Source of the DNA: Cellvibrio fontiphilus
GTDB lineage: Bacteria > Pseudomonadota > Gammaproteobacteria > Pseudomonadales > Cellvibrionaceae
NCBI RefSeq assembly: GCF_035317345.1
Contig: NZ_JAYKTU010000002.1
DNA: 64,000 nucleotides
Strand: one strand, 5' to 3'
Position numbers and translations under genes: made by a program. Of the stretch, positions 9,674 to 18,182 are shown one piece after another (the stretch's first letter is position 1; every line of letters starts with the position of its first letter). A model generated the notes under the pieces. That model ran no database searches, had not been told where the DNA came from, and worked only from the letters and a program-made list of their open reading frames with translations.

Positions 9674-9758
9674 GCCCAGGTGGTGAAATTGGTAGACACG
9701 CCAGCTTCAGGTGTTGGTGACGCAAGTCGTGAAGGTTCAAGTCCTTTCCTGGGCACCA
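9674..9758 (+). tRNA. tRNA-Leu (anticodon CAG)
   Basis: Acceptor stem GCCCAGG (9674-9680) pairs with CCTGGGC (9748-9754), followed by discriminator A and an encoded CCA (9756-9758). The D-arm carries TGGTGAAATTGGTAGACACG. The anticodon stem CCAGC/GTTGG encloses loop TTCAGGT, giving anticodon CAG, which reads CUG leucine codons. A long variable arm (TGACGCAAGTCG region) marks it as class II, and the T-arm contains GGTTCAAGTCC. Length 85 bases with CCA. Confidence 0.97.
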
Positions 9759-9767
9759 CACACAGAA

Positions 9768-9798
9768 AACCCCCGCTATGAAAATAGCGGGGGTTTTT
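9768..9798 (+). terminator. Rho-independent terminator of tRNA-Leu
   Basis: A 12-bp perfect stem (9768-9779 with 9784-9795) around loop GAAA, GC-rich at its core and ending in a run of five T. It also sits just before the WYL regulator gene, separating the two. Confidence 0.93.
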
Positions 9799-9843
9799 GC
9801 TTTTCAGGGATTGAACAATGCAATTTTTGATAAGGAGTTTTCA

Positions 9844-10461
9844 TTGCGTAAAGCAGATCGTTTGTTTCAGCTAGTCAATTTAATTCGACGCCAACAACCA
9901 GTGTCTGCCGCGACACTGGCCGAGCAACTACAAGTGTCTGTCCGTTCGATTTACAGATACATCGATGACCTTTCTGTATCCGGAGTACCCATTTATGGCG
10001 AGCCCGGCATTGGCTACTGTTTACAACCTGGCTTTGAATTACCACCACTTCACTTATCTACTGATGAACTGGATGCATTACAGCTGGCGGTGAAAGTATT
10101 ATCGCGAATGACGGGGCGGAAAATGGCAGAAGCAGCGAGCAGCTTGTCAGCCAAAATTTTCGCCAGCTTGCCAGAAGATCGACACCACAATGACTCCGCC
10201 CTGTTTTCTTACGCGACTGGTTTATCCGATCAACACAAAGATTTTTGGGACTTACTTAAGCACGCCATCGCTAAAGGACAATGGATAAACGTGATTTATA
10301 ACAGCTTGAATAACTCAATTTCTGAGCGAAAAATTTATCCTCTGGGATTATTTTATTGGGGCGGAAAATGGACATTAGGCGGCTGGTGCAACCTGAGGGA
10401 AGATTATCGGGAATTTCGTATCGACATGATTCAGCAGCTGGATTATTGCGCCCCCCCATAA
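9844..10461 (+). CDS. WYL-domain HTH transcriptional regulator, C-terminus probably frameshifted
   Basis: A DeoR/YafY-type regulator. The longer frame from 9778 begins inside the tRNA terminator, so the TTG at 9844 is chosen: it has AAGGAG six bases upstream and yields the family-typical (M)RKADRLFQLVNLIRR start. HTH residues 18-60 (SAATLAEQLQVSVRSIYRYI); then a WYL domain with the motif IYPLGLFYWGGKWTLGGWC. It stops after 205 codons at a run of seven C (10451-10457), short for the family. One extra C would extend it to a stop at 10527-10529, adding about 23 residues including NIKAYI, which resembles the usual family end. It probably controls the monooxygenase-like gene that follows on the same strand. 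Confidence 0.85.
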   Translation: MRKADRLFQLVNLIRRQQPVSAATLAEQLQVSVRSIYRYIDDLSVSGVPIYGEPGIGYCLQPGFELPPLHLSTDELDALQLAVKVLSRMTGRKMAEAASSLSAKIFASLPEDRHHNDSALFSYATGLSDQHKDFWDLLKHAIAKGQWINVIYNSLNNSISERKIYPLGLFYWGGKWTLGGWCNLREDYREFRIDMIQQLDYCAPP

Positions 10462-10609
10462 CACTACCAGAAACAATCAACATTAAGGCTTACATCCATC
10501 ACCAGAGTGCATCGGAAAAATCTTTATAAGCTTAAATAGCAGTGACATAAGGCTGTCAGTAGCCGTTCGATAAAGTTACAACTCCTCAACATTAACCAAG
10601 GAGTTATAA

Positions 10610-10909
10610 ATGACTGACAATCACGTATTAGAAATAGCAATTTTCAAAGCCAAGCCTGGCGCGGATATTGATCAGTTGCGCAAACAACTACAAGAAACCT
10701 TGCGTAGCTTTTCAGGCCTGCTCGGATTCTACGGCTATAGACCTTTAGACAACAACCAATATGCTGATTTGGTTAAGTGGGATTCTTTGCATAACGCCAA
10801 AAAAGCTGCCGCTGCATTTGAAGCAGGTGACCCACGCCTTTTGCCTTATCTAGAAGCTATTGAAGAAGTAGTGTTTATGGGACACTTCCAGACCAACATT
10901 TCAGCCTAA
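10610..10909 (+). CDS. Antibiotic-biosynthesis-monooxygenase (ABM)-fold protein
   Basis: A 99-residue protein with an excellent ribosome binding site (AAGGAGTTATAA before ATG). The pattern MTDNHVLEIAIFKAKPGADI, then a helix, then LLGFYGYRPLDNNQYADLVKW, matches small dimeric ferredoxin-like alpha/beta barrels of the ABM type. These act as cofactor-free oxygenases or degrade small reactive compounds; the substrate here cannot be told. It lies 148 bases after the WYL regulator on the same strand, a pairing that suggests the regulator controls it. Confidence 0.75.
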   Translation: MTDNHVLEIAIFKAKPGADIDQLRKQLQETLRSFSGLLGFYGYRPLDNNQYADLVKWDSLHNAKKAAAAFEAGDPRLLPYLEAIEEVVFMGHFQTNISA

Positions 10910-10918
10910 TAAAAACTT

Positions 10919-10963
10919 AACCCAAACCGCGTACGTTATAAGTTACGCAGTTTGGGTTCAATT
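10919..10963 (+). terminator. Probable terminator hairpin after ABM gene
   Basis: AACCCAAAC (10919-10927) pairs with GTTTGGGTT (10950-10958); after one mismatch, GCGTA pairs with TACGC. Loop of ten bases. Only a weak T-tail follows, so termination strength is uncertain. Confidence 0.6.
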
Positions 10964-11199
10964 CACTGAGTAAGCAGTTGTAACCTACAAGAGCTTCCAT
11001 CTCTCGAAGGTATTGCAAAACAAGTAGTACCAATATGCAATCCCTGTCAGTTTTTTACTTATTTATTTCAAATATCGCATCGACGCGACCATCAAAAACA
11101 GTATTAGCCTGAATAGCACCTAAGAAACGGATGTCCGACTAAGCAAACAAAACCCACTACACTTAACAGGCGCCATCAACACCAACAGGTAACTGAACC

Positions 11200-11952
11200 A
11201 TGCCGGATAAGGGCAAAATTCTTCGTGATGGATTTTTTAAAGCTGTGTTCAGCTTTTTGGGTTATGTCGCCCATTGCGATGGAGCGGTGAATCGGGAAGA
11301 GGTAAGCCGGTTAAAGGTGCATATGAACAAAATGGCGCTGTCGGAGGAGGAACAGCGCAATGCCTTGCAGTTTTTCAAGGCTGGGATGAGAGCGGAGTTT
11401 AATGCGGGCCTGGCGCTGCAGGAATTCCGTGCGACGACTACACCCAAGCTGATCCAGATTTTGCTGATGCATCTGCTAGCTATGGCGCGCGCCGATGGTT
11501 ATTTAATGGAAAAGGAATTGCACGCACTGCAGTGGATTGCGCGGGAGTTGGGCTATAAAAGCATTACCTTTAATCATTTGTTGAAAATAATTTTTGAGCA
11601 AGATCAATTAGCCTTAAGCCGCAACCCGCCACAAGTATCACCGGGCAATCAGGCACAACCCGGTGACACACAATCAAATGCAACCTCGGCTAATTACACG
11701 GAGAAAAAATCTTCTGTAGGTGAGGATTTGCAAAAAGCCTATAAAATTCTTGGCGTCAACGCCGGGATGACAGAGGATGAAATCCGGCAGGCGTATAAAA
11801 AACTCGCCAGTCAATTGCACCCCGATAAACTGGTGAGTCAGGGTTTACCACAAGAGCAAATGGACAAAGCCACCGAGGATTTCAAACGCATTCAAGTAGC
11901 CTATGCATTTATTAAAAAATACCGATCAATTTACAGCGCAAACACTGTTTAA
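11200..11952 (+). CDS. TerB-DnaJ co-chaperone, DjlA-like without membrane anchor
   Basis: 250 residues. Residues 10-135 form a TerB/DjlA-like helical domain (GYVAHCDGAVNREEVSRL and MARADGYLMEKELHALQ, with the acidic metal-binding-like positions of TerB). A Gln/Ser-rich linker follows. Residues 180-245 are a J-domain with AYKILGVNAGMTEDEIRQAY and the essential HPD triad (QLHPDKL), so it can be expected to stimulate DnaK ATPase. DjlA of E. coli has an N-terminal membrane helix; none is evident here, so the protein is probably cytoplasmic. It stands alone, with 290 bases of mostly empty sequence before it. Confidence 0.85.
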   Translation: MPDKGKILRDGFFKAVFSFLGYVAHCDGAVNREEVSRLKVHMNKMALSEEEQRNALQFFKAGMRAEFNAGLALQEFRATTTPKLIQILLMHLLAMARADGYLMEKELHALQWIARELGYKSITFNHLLKIIFEQDQLALSRNPPQVSPGNQAQPGDTQSNATSANYTEKKSSVGEDLQKAYKILGVNAGMTEDEIRQAYKKLASQLHPDKLVSQGLPQEQMDKATEDFKRIQVAYAFIKKYRSIYSANTV

Positions 11953-12321
11953 TTTCCCTCTGCTGTTCTGCCCCCCACACAAACCGCACTACCTTGGCCA
12001 ATCAACTTCATTACAGAATTTAACCTCGCAGACTGCGCAAATTCCTTGCGCAAAACTTGTCATATAATATATTTTATTCTCTATTTGATTCGCCAACTTA
12101 CGGCGATAGCCGGATTTATAGACACCAAATATTTCACTAATAAAGATTCGCCTACCGATAAAAACCAAACACAACCATTGTTCTGCGCAATAACAACTGA
12201 CGACCAATAAATAATCTCCCGATTATGAGCAGAACTCCGCAACAAACCTTTACGGCAACAATGCATTTGCAGCTGCTGCCATAAGGTTTTACATAATGAA
12301 ACGTTGTATGGAGACAAAACA
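11953..12321. other. Intergenic, 369 bp, AT-rich
   Basis: No convincing gene. TGCGCAAA occurs twice, at 12034-12041 and 12047-12054 (13 bp apart), directly before TATAAT-like sequence near 12065; TGCGCAA recurs near 12184. These may mark a promoter or binding site for the esterase gene, but no complete promoter could be fixed. Confidence 0.4.
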
Positions 12322-13245
12322 ATGCAACAGCAATTAACAACATTTTTACGGTCAATGGTGTTTGGATTAATTTGCCTGAACAGCGCCGCTGTTTTTGCGC
12401 AGGATGGAAAAATGTACCCCATGGATGCGCCCAATGAGCCGGGAGCAATTCCGTTAAACACCGGCGGTGTTGAAAACCAACCGGCACAAGAAAGTTGGTT
12501 TCGCCAATGGGGTGACCCCATGGCAAGAAATATTACCAAAGCTACGCTCACGCCCTTTTTAGCCGATCCGAAAAAAGCCAACGGCACCAGTGTGATTGTT
12601 GCACCCGGTGGCGGTTTTATGTGGCTTTCCATGAAAAATGAAGGCTGGGAAGTTGCTGAAGCTTTGGCTGCGCGCGGCATTAATGCGTTTGTGTTGAAAT
12701 ACCGTTTGCAACCCACCGCCGATTCACTGGAAGCCTTTGAAACCCAAATGAACCAGCGTTTTGCAGAGGCTGCAAAACCGGCAAATGAACGCCCTGCACG
12801 CCCGCAGTGGGACTTAAAAAATCAATTGCAAGATGTGGAAGCCGCTTACGATTTGATTAACAGTCGCGCCAAAGAGTGGAATGTGGATATGAAAAAAATC
12901 GGCATGATGGGCTTTTCCGCCGGCGCAGGTTTAACCATGGCCACTACCCTGCAATCACAAAAAGTGAAACTGGCTTTTATCGCGCCCATTTACGGCGGCA
13001 TGAATGCGGTGGAGGTTCCTAAAAATGCACCACCTATGTTTGTGGCGATTGCAGCGGATGATTTTTTGTTTCACGGTGAAGCCGGTTTAATTAAATCCTG
13101 GTACGACGCAAAAATTCCGGTGGAATTTCATTTGTACCAAAATGGCGGCCACGGTTTTGGTTTGGGTAATCCGGACCGCACCAGCAACAAATGGTTTGAA
13201 TCATTTATGTATTGGCTGGAAGTGAATGGTTTGGTTAAACCTTAA
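12322..13245 (+). CDS. Secreted alpha/beta-hydrolase, acetylesterase-like
   Basis: 307 residues from the ATG at 12322, which has GGAGAC upstream; the TTG at 12304 is less likely. A Sec signal peptide ends at VFAQDG near residue 27. The fold is a BD-FAE/acetyl-xylan-esterase-type hydrolase: oxyanion region VIVAPGGGFMW, nucleophile elbow GMMGFSAGAG, Asp in IAADDFLFHG and His in QNGGHGFGLG complete the triad. The YAG-like region before the nucleophile (DVEAAYDLINSRAKEW) is usual in the family. Such enzymes remove acetyl or other acyl groups from plant polysaccharides, which fits this organism; the substrate cannot be assigned. It may be annotated elsewhere as endo-1,4-beta-xylanase B, which the sequence does not support. 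Confidence 0.85.
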   Translation: MQQQLTTFLRSMVFGLICLNSAAVFAQDGKMYPMDAPNEPGAIPLNTGGVENQPAQESWFRQWGDPMARNITKATLTPFLADPKKANGTSVIVAPGGGFMWLSMKNEGWEVAEALAARGINAFVLKYRLQPTADSLEAFETQMNQRFAEAAKPANERPARPQWDLKNQLQDVEAAYDLINSRAKEWNVDMKKIGMMGFSAGAGLTMATTLQSQKVKLAFIAPIYGGMNAVEVPKNAPPMFVAIAADDFLFHGEAGLIKSWYDAKIPVEFHLYQNGGHGFGLGNPDRTSNKWFESFMYWLEVNGLVKP

Positions 13246-13255
13246 TAACACTTAC

Positions 13256-13289
13256 AATAAAGTCCGCTGATACTGGCGGACTTTATTTT
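13256..13289. terminator. Bidirectional terminator
   Basis: 12-bp perfect stem (13256-13267 with 13276-13287) with A-rich and T-rich flanks on both sides, between the esterase and the convergent PH-like gene. It can serve both. Confidence 0.9.
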
Positions 13290-13303
13290 CATCTTTCATG
13301 TTT

Positions 13304-13723
13304 TTATTGTTTTACTGCCAGACAGCGCGCTTCCAGATCCTGTAAAAACTCTGTTTTATTTTTAGGGGAAATCATTAGCGACTGATAACGGCCATAGTCT
13401 ATTTTTAGTCGATCCAGCGACAGCGCAGGGCTGGATAAAGGATTGCGTGTAGGAGCAACATGGTGGATGTCCTTGAGCGCAAGCTGCCAGCGAAAGGGGC
13501 CGCTTTTTACTAACAAGCTGGTGTCACTCAGAATATAACGAGTAGTCAGCATCAACCACAGCGGTATACCCGCTCCCACCAACAGCGTGATGCCTGCCAT
13601 CGCAATTTCACCTTTTGTGCCTGTGGGAATTGCTGATACCAGCGGAACAAAACACATCACAATTGCCACCCACAAGAGCGTTCCCAGCCATAGATCTATT
13701 TTGGATTTATATACCCGAACCAT
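13304..13723 (-). CDS. Bacterial PH-like membrane protein
   Basis: 139 residues with a good ribosome binding site (GGAGGGAAATC before ATG). Two hydrophobic helices near residues 11-32 and 40-60 are followed by a short beta-rich domain starting TTRYILSDTSLLVKSGPFRW and LALKDIHHVAPTRNP, the pattern of bacterial PH (bPH) domains. Function unknown; such proteins are probably membrane-associated scaffolds. The gene is 34 bases downstream of the NTF2-like gene on the same strand and is likely co-transcribed with it. Confidence 0.7.
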   Translation of the reverse strand: MVRVYKSKIDLWLGTLLWVAIVMCFVPLVSAIPTGTKGEIAMAGITLLVGAGIPLWLMLTTRYILSDTSLLVKSGPFRWQLALKDIHHVAPTRNPLSSPALSLDRLKIDYGRYQSLMISPKNKTEFLQDLEARCLAVKQ

Positions 13724-13757
13724 GATTTCCCTCCGGTTTTTTGGTTAAAAAATTTGG

Positions 13758-14228
13758 TTAATGATCATAACTAATTACCCGCGCCATTTGCCAACCTTCA
13801 CCGGTGTGACGCCATATGTGGGTAAATTTATAAACACTACAGCCTCTTTTTCCTTGCTGGATATCGCAAAAACGGTGTTCGCCGAGTTGCAACGCACCGT
13901 AATCACCCAGTGGATAAACTTGCATAGATTCAGCGATAAGTTCGCGTTGCAGGGTTTTGTTGTTAGCAAACATTTTAGCCGTGTTTTCCAAATTCTTTTG
14001 ATAATCAGTGAAGCCGCCCTTGTCGTGATAAAACTCGAGGTCGGGAGCAAATAGCGCTTTGATTGTCTCCATATCACGCTGGTTAAAGGCGGTAAAAAAT
14101 TTCGCATCCATACCCAGAATTTGATCATATAAATCACCATTTTCAGGATTGAAGTGAGTTGGCACCTCCTCCGCCAACGATGAAGTGCCAACACACAGCA
14201 GGACAAGAATCGCAAGCCACTTTTCCAT
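13758..14228 (-). CDS. Secreted NTF2-like (DUF4440) protein
   Basis: 156 residues. Signal peptide MEKWLAILVLLCVGTSSLAEE, then a cone-shaped NTF2/SnoaL-like domain: DAKFFTAFNQRDMETIKALF, FYHDKGG, and C-terminal RHTGEGWQMARVISYDH are characteristic of DUF4440. Two cysteines (FCDIQQGKRGC) may form a disulfide in the periplasm. Such folds bind small ligands or serve as enzymes; no specific activity is predictable. GAGG lies upstream of the ATG. Confidence 0.8.
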   Translation of the reverse strand: MEKWLAILVLLCVGTSSLAEEVPTHFNPENGDLYDQILGMDAKFFTAFNQRDMETIKALFAPDLEFYHDKGGFTDYQKNLENTAKMFANNKTLQRELIAESMQVYPLGDYGALQLGEHRFCDIQQGKRGCSVYKFTHIWRHTGEGWQMARVISYDH

Positions 14229-14341
14229 AGTAAAACCTCTCTGATTTTTAATGAATATAAATAAAAAAATAGCGAAACAAAAAAGTCACTCGCGCATTGG
14301 ACACGCCTGCAAAAAAAATGGATTCAGTAGTAAAAAATAAA

Positions 14342-14370
14342 CAAAAAAAAGCGGCTACCGAAGTAGCCGC
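14342..14370 (-). terminator. Terminator of TonB receptor gene
   Basis: Stem GCGGCTAC/GTAGCCGC (14351-14358 with 14363-14370) capped by a TTCG tetraloop when read on the minus strand, then a run of eight T. It lies 37 bases beyond the receptor stop codon. Confidence 0.92.
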
Positions 14371-14406
14371 AAGGGAAAGGACTTTACTGCTTTTTTCAAC
14401 GGAGGC

Positions 14407-17058
14407 TTAGAGCTTCCAGGTGAAATCGATCAAATAGCTGCGACCATAGTCGTCGTAACGTTTCAGGTTGGCAGGCTCGTTGTTTTGTGTGGTGCGCAGC
14501 GGTTCGTTGGTCAAGTTAAACACCTGGAAGCGCAGGTTATAGTTCTCGTTGATTTCATAGGCGAGGCTGAACCCAACACCTAATTCCGCATCGAGGGTAG
14601 TCAGGTCATAGCTGTCCCAGGTGAAGGCGCTGGTGTAGGCGGAGTGATATTTCCAGCCCAAACGCGCATCGATACCGTAGTTGCTGTACCACAAGTCCAG
14701 GGTCGCAGTGTCGCGCGCCAAACCAGCCATAGGCAGCGGGTTATCTGCAGGGGCGAATTCAAAAATATTCGACTCGGCAAACGCGTAGTTGGAGTAAACA
14801 CCAAAACCTTCTACCGGCAGGAATTCAAACGGCATTTGGAAGGTGATTTCCGCACCGCGCACGTAACCGCCGTTGCCATTGACCGGGCCATAAATATCAA
14901 ACTCGACACCGTTTTGATCCGGGAAAGTACCAACCACCGCGTTGCCGATGTAGTTGTCTATATCCTTGTAGTACAAACTCAAGGCCGCCAGCGATTCATC
15001 GGCAAAATACCACTCGTAGGACAGATCAACCTGATCAGAAGTGAAGGGGTCGAGCAGCGGGTTGCCGGCGCCGCCGGATGAACCATTGGCGATAGCGCTG
15101 ATGTATTGGCCGGCACGCAACTCATCCAGCGGCGGACGTGAAATAGCCTGGGCAACACCGATACGCAGCTTGCGAGTGTCATCCAGATCCAGATTCAAGT
15201 TGGCACTGGGCAGGGCTTTGGAATAGTCGTTTTCGACATAGCGACCATCGTTAGCCTGGTTGCTGTCATTGCCATCGTCGTACTCGTAACTCTTGGTGGA
15301 TATTTCCACCTGACGCACACCTATGTTGGCGTTGTAGCCCAAGCCGCCGATTTGCCCTTCAAAATCCAACTTCACGTAAGCGGCATCGTTTTGTTCATCC
15401 ACCTTCCAGTAGCGACCGGGATTAACTGCCGCCGAATCGTAATTGACGCCACCGTAAATAATGTCCGCGGTTTTGGCGTAAGACGGTGCGTTCAGGAAGG
15501 GGATAGTGTCGAAGGCGCTGAGTGTGTAAGAACTCAGGAAGCCATCAGGGAAGTCCACTGCCACAGCATTATCGCCACTGCGGGTCATGCTGAAATCGGT
15601 CCAGATCACTTCTTTCTCGCGATCAGCGGTGCGCGCGCCAAAACTGATGGCGCGCAGGTGGCCGGCATCCAGATCGCGGCGAATATCGAACTGCGCACTT
15701 TGCAGCTCGTCATCCAGTGTTGAACCTTCGTTGACGTTGCCAATCCAGTTGTAGGAGGCATCTTCCGGGGTCAGCAGTGGCGAGCCGGCGGGCGCTGAAA
15801 TAGAGGGCCTGCCACGGGTATCAAAGCTCCAGGTTTCGGCGTATTGATCCAGATAAATCGCATTCCAGTAGTTGTTGCGCTCAGCGGTGGAGTGGGAGAA
15901 ATCCACATCGATCTGCCAGTTGTCAAAACCGGTGTGACTGAATTTCAAACCCTGTGTAACGCCGCTGTTTTCTTGCTGATAGGCGGCGACCACATGGCGG
16001 ATCTGCCCTTCCCAGCCATTAAAGGTGCCGGCTACGGCGCGATTACCCTGCATAACCAGGTTGGTCATCGGGTTATCGGCAACGCCGTCCTGATTGGTAT
16101 CACCCAGGCCCCAGCTTGCTCCCCAGGGGTTTGAGCCCACATCGTTGGCCCAGGTTTGGTTCTGTTGCTCGTCCATCGCAAATTCGGTGTAGAGCACATC
16201 GTATTTGACGTTGAGCGCATCGGTCGCCTGCCACTCCAGAGTGGTCATTACACCCTCGCGGTCGGTGTCGAGTTTTTTCACTTCACCGGCGATGCCCCAA
16301 GGGGTGGTGCCAATGGTGCCGTTACCGTCCAGATCCAGAGCATCATTGCTGTAGCCCCAGCCTTGCATTGAGCCATAGGCATTCTTTTGGGTTTGGGTGG
16401 AGGCGCCAATGGCAACGGCAAAGGTGTCGCTGAACTGATGCACAAATGCGGCGCTCATGCGGTTGCCCAGCGGATCGTAATCGGGTACGTCTTCTGCGCT
16501 TTCATTGTGTTGCAAACCGACGCGCACAGTAGCTTTGGGGCCGGTATGCGACAGCGGGGAAATCGTTTTGAGGTTGATGGTGCCGGCGATACCGCCCTCC
16601 ACCAGATCGGCTGACTGGGTTTTGTACACTTCAGCGGCAGATACCAGCTCGGAAGGATACTGCTCGTAGCGAATAGCGCGGCCCGGCTCGGGGCTGGCCA
16701 CTTCGCGGCCATTGACTGTACCCAATACCATGCGTGGGCCAAGGCCGCGAATCGCAGCCTGGCTTTCATTGCCGCGATCGCGGGAACCATTAATACCGGG
16801 CAGGCGTACCAAGGCTTCAGCAATGGTAACGGCGGGCGTGGCGTTGATGTCATCCATCGCCAGGGCTTCCATTACCTTGTCGCTTTGTTGCTTTACGGCA
16901 ATCGCTTTTTCCAGCGATGCGCGCATGCCTGTAACGACAACCTCTTCAATACCGCTGGCATCATCTTGTGCGTGCACATTAGCGGTGCCACCTAACAGGC
17001 CAAGAGTCAGTAACAGGCTGGTTTTGGAAATATAGGTATGGGGAATTCTGTACTTCAT
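14407..17058 (-). CDS. TonB-dependent receptor
   Basis: 883 residues. The signal peptide ends at VHAQDD (about residue 32). The TonB-box and plug region starts IEEVVVTGMRASLEKAIAVK, the hallmark of the Xanthomonas/Caulobacter-type oligosaccharide receptors, followed by plug motifs AEALVRLPGINGSRDRGNES and RGLGPRMVLGTVNGR. The beta-barrel fills residues 170-883 and ends in DFTWKL with the C-terminal aromatic signature for BAM insertion. It probably imports glycans across the outer membrane, powered by TonB-ExbBD (not in this window). It is a single-gene unit with its own terminator and a palindrome in its promoter; the substrate is unknown. Confidence 0.95.
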   Translation of the reverse strand: MKYRIPHTYISKTSLLLTLGLLGGTANVHAQDDASGIEEVVVTGMRASLEKAIAVKQQSDKVMEALAMDDINATPAVTIAEALVRLPGINGSRDRGNESQAAIRGLGPRMVLGTVNGREVASPEPGRAIRYEQYPSELVSAAEVYKTQSADLVEGGIAGTINLKTISPLSHTGPKATVRVGLQHNESAEDVPDYDPLGNRMSAAFVHQFSDTFAVAIGASTQTQKNAYGSMQGWGYSNDALDLDGNGTIGTTPWGIAGEVKKLDTDREGVMTTLEWQATDALNVKYDVLYTEFAMDEQQNQTWANDVGSNPWGASWGLGDTNQDGVADNPMTNLVMQGNRAVAGTFNGWEGQIRHVVAAYQQENSGVTQGLKFSHTGFDNWQIDVDFSHSTAERNNYWNAIYLDQYAETWSFDTRGRPSISAPAGSPLLTPEDASYNWIGNVNEGSTLDDELQSAQFDIRRDLDAGHLRAISFGARTADREKEVIWTDFSMTRSGDNAVAVDFPDGFLSSYTLSAFDTIPFLNAPSYAKTADIIYGGVNYDSAAVNPGRYWKVDEQNDAAYVKLDFEGQIGGLGYNANIGVRQVEISTKSYEYDDGNDSNQANDGRYVENDYSKALPSANLNLDLDDTRKLRIGVAQAISRPPLDELRAGQYISAIANGSSGGAGNPLLDPFTSDQVDLSYEWYFADESLAALSLYYKDIDNYIGNAVVGTFPDQNGVEFDIYGPVNGNGGYVRGAEITFQMPFEFLPVEGFGVYSNYAFAESNIFEFAPADNPLPMAGLARDTATLDLWYSNYGIDARLGWKYHSAYTSAFTWDSYDLTTLDAELGVGFSLAYEINENYNLRFQVFNLTNEPLRTTQNNEPANLKRYDDYGRSYLIDFTWKL

Positions 17059-17111
17059 TAGCTAAGCCTCGCGTTCGTCTCGATAGTTTTATTATTCAAC
17101 ATGACAAATAT

Positions 17112-17139
17112 ATCATATTTATACGTCAATATGATGCAG
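17112..17139 (-). promoter_or_regulatory. Promoter and operator candidate of TonB receptor
   Basis: Perfect 8-bp inverted repeat ATCATATT (17112-17119) and AATATGAT (17128-17135) with an 8-base spacer. Read on the minus strand it overlaps a candidate promoter: CTGCAT (17134-17139), 16 bases, TATGAT (17112-17117). A repressor bound here would block transcription. The binding factor is unknown. Confidence 0.5.
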
Positions 17140-17255
17140 TCGTCGCCATGTGTCAAGAGTGAACCCGGGGGGATTAAAAACAAAACTCGCTATTGACTGG
17201 AAAAGGCCTAGGCTTAAAGAGCGGTACTCAGATCCACTCACTGGAGAGACCCATC

Positions 17256-17372
17256 ATGAGCAAAAGTCAGGATAAACGTAAAGAAAGCAAAAAACCCGCA
17301 ACCAAAACCGCCAAAGAAAAACATCAGGCCAAAAAGTTGAAGCAAGCTGAACAGGCGCATCGCGGGTTTTAA
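17256..17372 (+). CDS. Lys-rich 38-residue mini-protein
   Basis: ATG at 17256 with GGAGAG upstream at good spacing. It encodes 38 residues starting MSKSQDKRKESKKPATKTAK and ending AEQAHRGF, with about one third Lys/Arg. It has no hydrophobic segment and is probably a disordered nucleic-acid or ribosome-associated peptide. Similar short SKSQDKRKE-type proteins exist in Gammaproteobacteria, but I cannot name a function. A hairpin-less intergenic stretch of 194 bases follows. Confidence 0.65.
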   Translation: MSKSQDKRKESKKPATKTAKEKHQAKKLKQAEQAHRGF

Positions 17373-17566
17373 CACCCGATAATATAAAAACGAACCGATA
17401 ATAGAGACAGGGGCGCAGCCTATTTAACAAAGTACAACATGCACCCCTTTTATTTTCCATGCACAATAAAGCAAATTCTAATAGCAATAAATGAACCCAC
17501 CCGTTGTTTGGTATTCCAAAATACTACTCACAGATTTAGCGCACAGGAATTAATAAGCAAAACAAC

Positions 17567-17947
17567 TCAGCTGTTGCGACGCGCCAGCAAATAACCCAAT
17601 AACACACCTACCGCCGCACTGACACCTATAGCGCTCCACGGTTTTTCATGTACATAACTATTAGTGGTTTCTGCGGTTTTCCGGGCGCGATTTGCAACTG
17701 TATCGCCCAGTTCTGTTACCGACTCTTTCGCAGCATTAATACGCTGATTTAATTTGGTTTTAGCGCGTAGCAAGTCTTCACCAGTAAGACCTGTTGTTGC
17801 ATTAATCAAATCTTCTATGTCTGCTACAAAATGTTGAAATTCCTGTGCAATACGACTGGCACCTCCCGCTTTTAATGTCGAACTTGCTTTTTCATCAATT
17901 TCTTTACTGTTTGCCGATAACGGGCTAAAACCTGATGGATTTTGCAT
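17567..17947 (-). CDS. DUF883 (ElaB/YqjD-like) membrane-anchored protein
   Basis: 126 residues. The middle is amphipathic helix (EFQHFVADIEDLINATTGLTG then AKTKLNQRINAAKE), and the C-terminus is a single helix WSAIGVSAAVGVLLGYLLARR, the ElaB/YqjD/YgaM tail anchor. In E. coli such proteins attach stationary-phase ribosomes to the inner membrane and respond to stress. CAGGAA precedes the ATG. The gene is divergent from the triple-BON gene. Confidence 0.88.
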   Translation of the reverse strand: MQNPSGFSPLSANSKEIDEKASSTLKAGGASRIAQEFQHFVADIEDLINATTGLTGEDLLRAKTKLNQRINAAKESVTELGDTVANRARKTAETTNSYVHEKPWSAIGVSAAVGVLLGYLLARRNS

Positions 17948-18182
17948 AAATAATTCCTGCTATAGCTAATTGAATAGTTGGCTCACGTTGACTGATTTCA
18001 ATTCAGTAACCGCTTTCACCTGCGCTAATAGTATTGATCTGCAACCCCATCAAGTCTGTTCGCTAACGCACTGATAGTTTTTTACCTGAGTGCTAATTTA
18101 TTCGTCATCGTTGTTATCGCTAATTGCAGAAGATCAACACGATGAACCTACAATTCACTCACTAGGGATTTGGAGCAACACC

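Noticed and set aside
12081..12716. A 211-codon minus-strand frame over the esterase N-terminus
   Set aside because: Antisense to a well-supported secreted esterase; cysteine- and serine-rich without pattern.
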